Positions 59,993-64,000 of a DNA stretch of 64,000 nt are shown one piece after another. The notes under the pieces were generated by a model. That model saw only the letters and a list, made by a program, of their open reading frames with translations. It was not told the origin of the DNA and searched no databases. The stretch comes from Ruminococcus sp. (GTDB lineage: Bacteria; Bacillota; Clostridia; Oscillospirales; Ruminococcaceae), in assembly GCA_015066785.1 (NCBI GenBank), contig SVNT01000005.1, positions 1-64,000 on the forward strand, in the 5' to 3' direction. The number at the start of each line of letters is the position of its first letter. The stretch's first letter is position 1. A program made the position numbers and the translations under genes.

Positions 59993-60760
59993 ATGCCGCA
60001 GTTCAAAAACGACATACTCGAATCGGTGGCATTTCAGCTTGCGCTGGATTTTGCCTGCTCTCCCGAGGATTTTCTCAGAGATGAAAATACCGTAATAAAA
60101 TCAAAACTGCTGACAGAAAGACGACGTTTCAGAAAAGACCCCGACTTTTTCCGTGTTGCCTGCTTCGGACAGGGTGCGGTTGCGGCAGTTGATGAGAAAA
60201 TATACGAGTTTGTATACGACCTTCTGAAGAAGGTTGACGGCATCGACCTTTTTGATGCAAAGGCGGTTTTTCTGATAAACCGTGAGCTTGAAAAGTACGG
60301 CAAGGCGATAGGAAGTTTCAATCAGTACTATCTTCCGCCGACGCCGTATCAGTATCCCTACCCCGATAATATGGGTTTTTGTACCGTTGTCGTTGAGGAG
60401 GAGGATATTCCCTCGCTTTACGGCGACAAGCGTTTTTCGAATGCGCTTATGTACGAACAGAAAAACGGCCGTCACGATGTACTTGCCGTTTGCGCAATGA
60501 ACGGGAACAGCATTATCGGCATAGCGGGTGCGTCGGATGACAGCGACCGTATGTGGCAGATAGGCGTGGACGTGCTTCCCGAATACAGAAAAAACGGTAC
60601 AGCAAGCGTACTTGTGTCAATGCTCACCCGTGAGGTGTTTATGCGTGGTGCAATCCCATATTACGGCACGTGGTGGTCGAATATAGCCTCCAGAAACGTT
60701 GCACGTCGGTGCGGTTACTATCCTGCGTGGGTAGAGATGACGGCAGTAACGATAGAATAG
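59993..60760 (+). CDS. GNAT-family acetyltransferase-like protein
   Basis: A 255-residue protein. The C-terminal half (about 150-250) has a GNAT fold with WQIGVDVLPEYRKNGTASVLVSMLTREV, whose R-K-N-G-T-A segment is the acetyl-CoA pyrophosphate loop, and a late NVARRCGYYPAW strand. The N-terminal half is a related or specialised domain (about 1-140). The substrate is unknown. The ATG follows AAGGGGAAGG, 27 bases after typA, so it may be in the typA operon. Confidence 0.85.
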   Translation: MPQFKNDILESVAFQLALDFACSPEDFLRDENTVIKSKLLTERRRFRKDPDFFRVACFGQGAVAAVDEKIYEFVYDLLKKVDGIDLFDAKAVFLINRELEKYGKAIGSFNQYYLPPTPYQYPYPDNMGFCTVVVEEEDIPSLYGDKRFSNALMYEQKNGRHDVLAVCAMNGNSIIGIAGASDDSDRMWQIGVDVLPEYRKNGTASVLVSMLTREVFMRGAIPYYGTWWSNIASRNVARRCGYYPAWVEMTAVTIE

Positions 60761-60794
60761 CGGAATTATTACCATCTTTCAAAGACTTTCAATT

Positions 60795-60832
60795 AAAGAA
60801 GTCCGTAGGGGACCCCTACGGACTTCTTTTTT
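60795..60832 (+). terminator. Terminator with TAGGGG palindrome
   Basis: A perfect palindrome of AAAGAAGTCCGTAGG and its complement with a short loop and T6. The preceding 20 bases (60776-60797) match the inverted flank of the 52.4 kb element, so the terminator belongs to the same repeat family. Confidence 0.85.
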
Positions 60833-60861
60833 GTATGAAAATTGTTTTTGTTTTTTTGGGT

Positions 60862-61050
60862 GGCTCGCTTTTTTCGTTCGGTTTAAAATAAAGTAAAGTC
60901 ACCGAGCGGTAAACTCGCCCTGTTATAATCTGTACGATACGCTTGCCAGAGGCGGCTCGCTTTTTTCGTTCGGTTTAAAATAAAGTAAAGTCACCGAGCG
61001 GTAAACTCACCCTGTTATAATCTGTACGATACGCTTGCCCGAGGTGGCTC
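60862..61050. repeat. 92-bp tandem repeat, two full copies
   Basis: Units begin at 60862 and 60954 with GGCTCGC; a third copy begins at 61046 but is cut after a few bases by the end of thiN. The two full units differ at about three of 92 positions. Each carries TTATAATC. There is no gene, and no spacers as in CRISPR. Confidence 0.9.
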
Positions 61051-61053
61051 ACC

Positions 61054-61695
61054 TCACCATATGAAGATTTTGTTTTCGTCGTGCCACATTAACAGCAGCG
61101 TTCCGTCAGTGACGGATATGCTGCTTTCTTTTCCCGTGAATTCATTGCTCACTCCCAGCGGGTGCGAGCAGGTCAGTACAGCGTCGGATATTTCGTATTT
61201 CAGCCCTTGCAGAGTAACGCCTTTTGCACGCTCTCCGACAGAAAACACAGAGATATATCCGCTCATCCACTCAGGGAATGTCATGGTGCGGTTTTTTATT
61301 ACGGTGATGATGTTTCCGTCCCCGATGATATACCCACGCAGACCTTTTTCCTCAAGTCCTGTCAGCGTCTGTATGTTTGCTATGGTGTGCTCGGGCCTTT
61401 TTCCGCCCGTGCCACCGTAAATGACGAATTTATCATACCCACGGGAAATCCCCTCGCTTATGGCAAGCCCCGTGTCAGTGTCGTTCTTTATAGGGGAATG
61501 TTCGATTGTTTCGATGCCGTCGGGTCTGTCCGACATCGAGTCAAAATCGCCCACAAGAAGATGCGGCGTAACGGAAATCGCCGAAAGATGACGGTACCCT
61601 CCGTCAGCGGCGATGATAAAATCCCCGTCGGAGTGTTCGAAGTCCCGTGAAAAAAACTCCCCCGAGCCGACAATGCGGCATATTCCGTCTTTCAT
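61054..61695 (-). CDS. thiN: Thiamine pyrophosphokinase
   Basis: A 213-residue enzyme that makes thiamine diphosphate from thiamine and ATP. The N-terminal catalytic part shows IIAADGGYRHL, LLVGDFDSMSD and the acidic KNDTDTGLAI (about 70-80), and the GGTGGKRPEHTIANIQTL motif near 95-112. The C-terminal thiamine-binding domain is beta-rich (GYISVFSVG ... GLKYEISDAVLTCSHPLGVSNEF). It is a single gene on the minus strand; the 92-bp repeat ends four bases from its stop codon. Confidence 0.93.
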   Translation of the reverse strand: MKDGICRIVGSGEFFSRDFEHSDGDFIIAADGGYRHLSAISVTPHLLVGDFDSMSDRPDGIETIEHSPIKNDTDTGLAISEGISRGYDKFVIYGGTGGKRPEHTIANIQTLTGLEEKGLRGYIIGDGNIITVIKNRTMTFPEWMSGYISVFSVGERAKGVTLQGLKYEISDAVLTCSHPLGVSNEFTGKESSISVTDGTLLLMWHDENKIFIW

Positions 61696-61827
61696 GCAAT
61701 CCCTCCGTTCGTTAAGTACGATACCATTATACTATTTTCGGCAATACCTTGCAAGAGCCGTTTTGTTCTTTGTCAAATCCGAGACGCATATAAATGTTTA
61801 AAACCATTATGTCTGGAGATGATATAG

Positions 61828-62130
61828 TTGAACAAAAAGTCGAAGAAAAACGGAGATGCTCCCGAAATATGCGACAGAGCGATAATCCTCGGAGAATACA
61901 TAATAGAAAACAACTCAACCGTGAGAGCGTGCGCCGAGCATTTTTCCAAGCAGTACGGGATAAGCAAATCCACCGTGCACAAGGATATATCGGAAAGACT
62001 TCCGAAAATATCGCCGACACTCTATCCGCAGGTCAAGGAGGTGCTTGAACGGAACAAGCAGGAAAGACACATACGGGGAGGGCTTGCGACAAAGCATAAA
62101 TACGAGGAGCTTGCCAAAAATACAAAATAG
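61828..62130 (+). CDS. spoIIID: Sporulation transcription factor SpoIIID
   Basis: A 100-residue mother-cell regulator that modulates SigE- and SigK-dependent genes. The helix-turn-helix is at about 30-60 (STVRACAEHFSKQYGISKSTVHKDISERLP), followed by the basic second DNA-binding region KQERHIRGGLATKHKYE. The TTG start has GGAG 8 bases upstream. Upstream, CATATAAA (61786) resembles a SigE -10, consistent with sporulation-specific expression. Its presence marks the organism as a spore former. Confidence 0.95.
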   Translation: MNKKSKKNGDAPEICDRAIILGEYIIENNSTVRACAEHFSKQYGISKSTVHKDISERLPKISPTLYPQVKEVLERNKQERHIRGGLATKHKYEELAKNTK

Positions 62131-62149
62131 CGTGCAGAGTCCGCCGTTG

Positions 62150-62178
62150 TTGACAGAAAGTTAAAAAAGTGATATACT
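62150..62178 (+). promoter_or_regulatory. Promoter of the SurA/PrsA-like lipoprotein gene
   Basis: TTGACA (62150-62155), 17-base spacer, TATACT (62173-62178), 52 bases before the start codon. Confidence 0.8.
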
Positions 62179-62230
62179 GTTTTAGTATTTGAAAATAATT
62201 CATTGATGTTAAAAATACAGGAGGAATAAA

Positions 62231-63313
62231 ATGAAAACGATAAAGAAAATCACAGCCGCAGTTCTCGGACTAACGATAACAGCGTCATTCGCAGCGTGCG
62301 GAGAGAATACAGCAATCGTTGCAAACTACGGCAGCCACGAGCTTGCAGCAGGAGTGTACATTATCAATCAGCAGAACGCTTATTTTGAGCTTTCCGATGA
62401 TGTAATCGACACCGAAACCGATGTGTGGTCAAAGACAAAGGACGGAATGACAGCAGAAGAATACATCAGCACAACCGCAAAGAAGGAAAGCGCAGAGCAT
62501 CTTGCGATTATGTCGAAGTTCGATGAGCTTGGTCTTGAATGGACAGAAATCGACGAGGACGGCGTTATGTCACTTGCAGAATACTATTACGGCAGTGAAG
62601 CATACGGCGCATTGTACACAGAAAACGGCATCAGCGTAAATTCCGTAAAGGAAGTATTTGAAAAGAATCAGAAATACGATGCGATTTTCAACGCTTACTA
62701 CGGTGACGGAGGACTTGAAGAGGTTTCACAGAAGGAACTCGAAAAGGCTTTCGAAGAAAAGTACGCAAGAGTATATTATATTCCCGTTACGCTCAAGGAC
62801 GGAGAGGGAAATCTCCTCAAGGGTACAGACAAGACAGACAGAATAAATATGGCAAAGGATTATGTTGCCGAAGCTACAAAGGACAACATCATCGACCTTA
62901 TGATTGAGCATGCAAACTTCGAAAACAAGCTTGCTGCCGACGCACAGGGAAAAGAATTCACTCCTTTTGAATATGACCCGCTTACAGAGGAAGAAGAATA
63001 CCCGTTTGAAACAATCGTTTACGCAGACATGGGAAGCTCAATTTCTTCTACGGCAATAGAAAAAATCCTTGCACACAAGAACGATGAAAAGGCATACCTC
63101 ATCGAAGAAGACGAGGTTTGTTATGTTGTAATGAACCTCGACATCTCTGAAAGAGATGACGTTTACGAGCAGGTTGAAAATTCACTCCTCAGCGATATGA
63201 AGGGCGAAGAATTCGACACTCTCGTTGCAGGCTGGACAGCTGACGCTGAGGCTCAGATTGAATGGAATCAGGAAGCAGTAGACAGATACAAGCCTACAAA
63301 TCTCAAGGTTTAA
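62231..63313 (+). CDS. Secreted lipoprotein, possibly foldase-like
   Basis: A 360-residue lipoprotein. The signal peptide ends at the lipobox AAC (residues 21-23). The mature protein begins like PrsA/SurA-type foldases (TAIVANYGSHELAAGVYIINQQNAYFEL), with a helical domain and then a region containing ARVYYIPVTLKDGEGNLL that could be a divergent parvulin domain. No active-site motif of parvulin is convincing. The ATG follows AGGAGGA. It is highly expressed by its codon choice and strong promoter. The chaperone role is a guess. Confidence 0.7.
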   Translation: MKTIKKITAAVLGLTITASFAACGENTAIVANYGSHELAAGVYIINQQNAYFELSDDVIDTETDVWSKTKDGMTAEEYISTTAKKESAEHLAIMSKFDELGLEWTEIDEDGVMSLAEYYYGSEAYGALYTENGISVNSVKEVFEKNQKYDAIFNAYYGDGGLEEVSQKELEKAFEEKYARVYYIPVTLKDGEGNLLKGTDKTDRINMAKDYVAEATKDNIIDLMIEHANFENKLAADAQGKEFTPFEYDPLTEEEEYPFETIVYADMGSSISSTAIEKILAHKNDEKAYLIEEDEVCYVVMNLDISERDDVYEQVENSLLSDMKGEEFDTLVAGWTADAEAQIEWNQEAVDRYKPTNLKV

Positions 63314-63317
63314 GCTA

Positions 63318-63346
63318 TTGACAACAGCACTCAATTCGTGTATAAT
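63318..63346 (+). promoter_or_regulatory. Promoter of tRNA-Thr(GGT) inside an inverted repeat
   Basis: TTGACA (63318-63323), 17-base spacer, TATAAT (63341-63346). The 9-bp inverted repeat AACAGCACT / AGTGCTGTT (63323-63331 with 63348-63356) spans the -10 region. Confidence 0.85.
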
Positions 63347-63361
63347 TAGTGCTGTTGATAT

Positions 63362-63437
63362 GCTGACGTGGCACAGTCGGTAGCGCAACGCCTTGGTAAG
63401 GCGTAGGTCGGCGGTTCAAGTCCGCTCGTCAGCTCCA
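63362..63437 (+). tRNA. tRNA-Thr (GGT)
   Basis: A 76-base cloverleaf with CCA encoded. Acceptor GCTGACG pairs with CGTCAGC; the loop TTGGTAA gives anticodon GGT. Confidence 0.97.
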
Positions 63438-63442
63438 CAAGA

Positions 63443-63478
63443 AAAACCCATAAACCGTTTCTGGTTTATGGGTTTTGT
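63443..63478 (+). terminator. Bidirectional terminator of tRNA-Thr and the reductase gene
   Basis: A 14-bp perfect stem AAAACCCATAAACC with its complement and a T run. The reductase stop codon on the minus strand is adjacent. Confidence 0.88.
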
Positions 63479-63480
63479 TT

Positions 63481-64000
63481 TTATACTGTAAGTCCGCCGT
63501 CGGCAGTGATTATCTGTCCTGTGATGAATGACGCTTCCGCTGACGCAAGAAACGATATGAGATTTGCAATATCTTCGGGAGTGCCTATTCTTCCGAGGGG
63601 AGTTTCCTCGGCAAGCTCACGCATTACATCTTCGCCGTGGCATCTGTTCATATCGGTGTCGATTACACCGGGGGCGATGCAGTTTACCCGTATTCCCGAC
63701 GGGCCGACTTCCTTTGAAAGTGCTTTGGTAAATCCGATAACAGCCGCCTTCGCTGTGGAGTATGCAACCTCGCACGAGGCACCGCATATTCCCCAGATTG
63801 ACGAAATATTTATTATACTGCCGCTTTTTTTCGCTATCATCGACGGGAGTATCTTCTGCGTGCAGAGGAATGTCCCTCTTATCATCGTATCGGAGATAAT
63901 ATTCCATTCGTCTACGGTAACATCGGTCACAAGTCCCGTGCGGGAAATCCCTGCGTTGTTTACAAGTACATCAACGCCTGAAAATTCCGACAGTACTTTT
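63481..64000 (-). CDS. Short-chain dehydrogenase/reductase, FabG-like (5' end missing)
   Basis: The C-terminal about 172 residues of an SDR enzyme; the gene continues past the window edge. Visible motifs: VLVNNAGISRTG (cofactor loop), the catalytic serine in INISSIWG, and the tyrosine-lysine pair in VAYSTAKAAVIGFTKALSKE, then IRVNCIAPGVIDTDM and the C-terminal ITGQIITADGGLTV. It is most like 3-oxoacyl-ACP reductase (FabG) of fatty-acid synthesis, but many SDRs share these features, so the substrate is uncertain. Confidence 0.88.
   Translation of the reverse strand, partial: KVLSEFSGVDVLVNNAGISRTGLVTDVTVDEWNIISDTMIRGTFLCTQKILPSMIAKKSGSIINISSIWGICGASCEVAYSTAKAAVIGFTKALSKEVGPSGIRVNCIAPGVIDTDMNRCHGEDVMRELAEETPLGRIGTPEDIANLISFLASAEASFITGQIITADGGLTV

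Noticed and set aside
60862-61050. CRISPR-like array
   Set aside because: The units are contiguous 92-bp copies with no unique spacers and no cas genes.
61700-61760. Thiamine riboswitch before thiN
   Set aside because: No conserved TPP riboswitch elements are seen upstream of the minus-strand start.

Overview
The window looks like a chromosome segment of a spore-forming, anaerobic, Gram-positive bacterium of the Clostridia, most like Ruminococcus/Oscillospiraceae. The reasons are a SpoIIID regulator, a GerA/GerB/GerC-type germinant receptor operon, Spo0A-box repeats, a CIRCE-controlled hrcA-grpE-dnaK-dnaJ operon, NrdR, several ECF-transporter S components and strong AGGAGG ribosome binding sites. 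The species assignment is inference. A mobile block occupies the first 8-9 kb and ordinary chromosome follows.

Layout. (1) 1-6.7 kb, all on the minus strand: a tightly overlapping accessory block of an integrative or conjugative element, with AbrB-like proteins, a D12-class adenine methyltransferase, a DUF4314 protein, an ArdA-like antirestriction protein and several unknowns. (2) 6.8-9.0 kb: an ABC-F ATPase behind a leader that looks like a drug-sensing transcription attenuator (promoter, 8-codon leader peptide, three mutually exclusive RNA arms, terminator). (3) 9.1-12.3 kb, minus: ECF S component, coaX, cca and a small membrane protein. (4) 12.4-22.7 kb: DUF368 polyprenyl-phosphate transporter, a lone prepilin, a flavin reductase, a sigma factor with a membrane beta-propeller partner, an OmpR-type two-component pair, a PAS-GGDEF-EAL protein and nrdR. 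(5) 22.7-31.4 kb: a DUF6514 gene behind three evenly spaced Spo0A boxes, then divergently a spore membrane/germination operon (DUF421, DUF4363, gerA, gerB, gerC), lepA, two small membrane proteins and hemW. (6) 31.5-41.5 kb: an aminotransferase, an EAL protein, the heat-shock operon with two CIRCE operators, a zinc-ribbon membrane protein and ilvE. (7) 41.7-56.3 kb: a Ca2+-type P-ATPase, a YfhO-like GT-C protein with an ankyrin membrane protein, another ECF S component, a DUF4153/XRE/DUF2975 group, a lipoprotein, a 270-bp palindromic element, and a GT2/GT-C/flippase operon. (8) 56.3-64 kb: rsmE, a small acidic cysteine-rich protein, tRNA-Pro, tRNA-Thr and tRNA-Tyr, typA, a GNAT enzyme, a 92-bp tandem repeat, thiN, spoIIID, a lipoprotein, tRNA-Thr(GGT) and a FabG-type reductase cut by the window end.

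How the parts relate. Several modules bear on sporulation and the cell envelope: the germination operon, SpoIIID and the Spo0A-box gene; and DUF368, YfhO, the GT2/GT-C/flippase set and the prepilin. The mobile block carries anti-restriction functions and the ABC-F gene, which may be antibiotic-resistance cargo.

The most interesting non-coding structures are the ABC-F leader, the three 10-bp-phased Spo0A boxes, a 271-bp element with terminal inverted repeats and nested hairpins, related palindromes elsewhere in the window, and an unassigned structured region near 17.4 kb. I could run no database search; family names come from motifs and recall.
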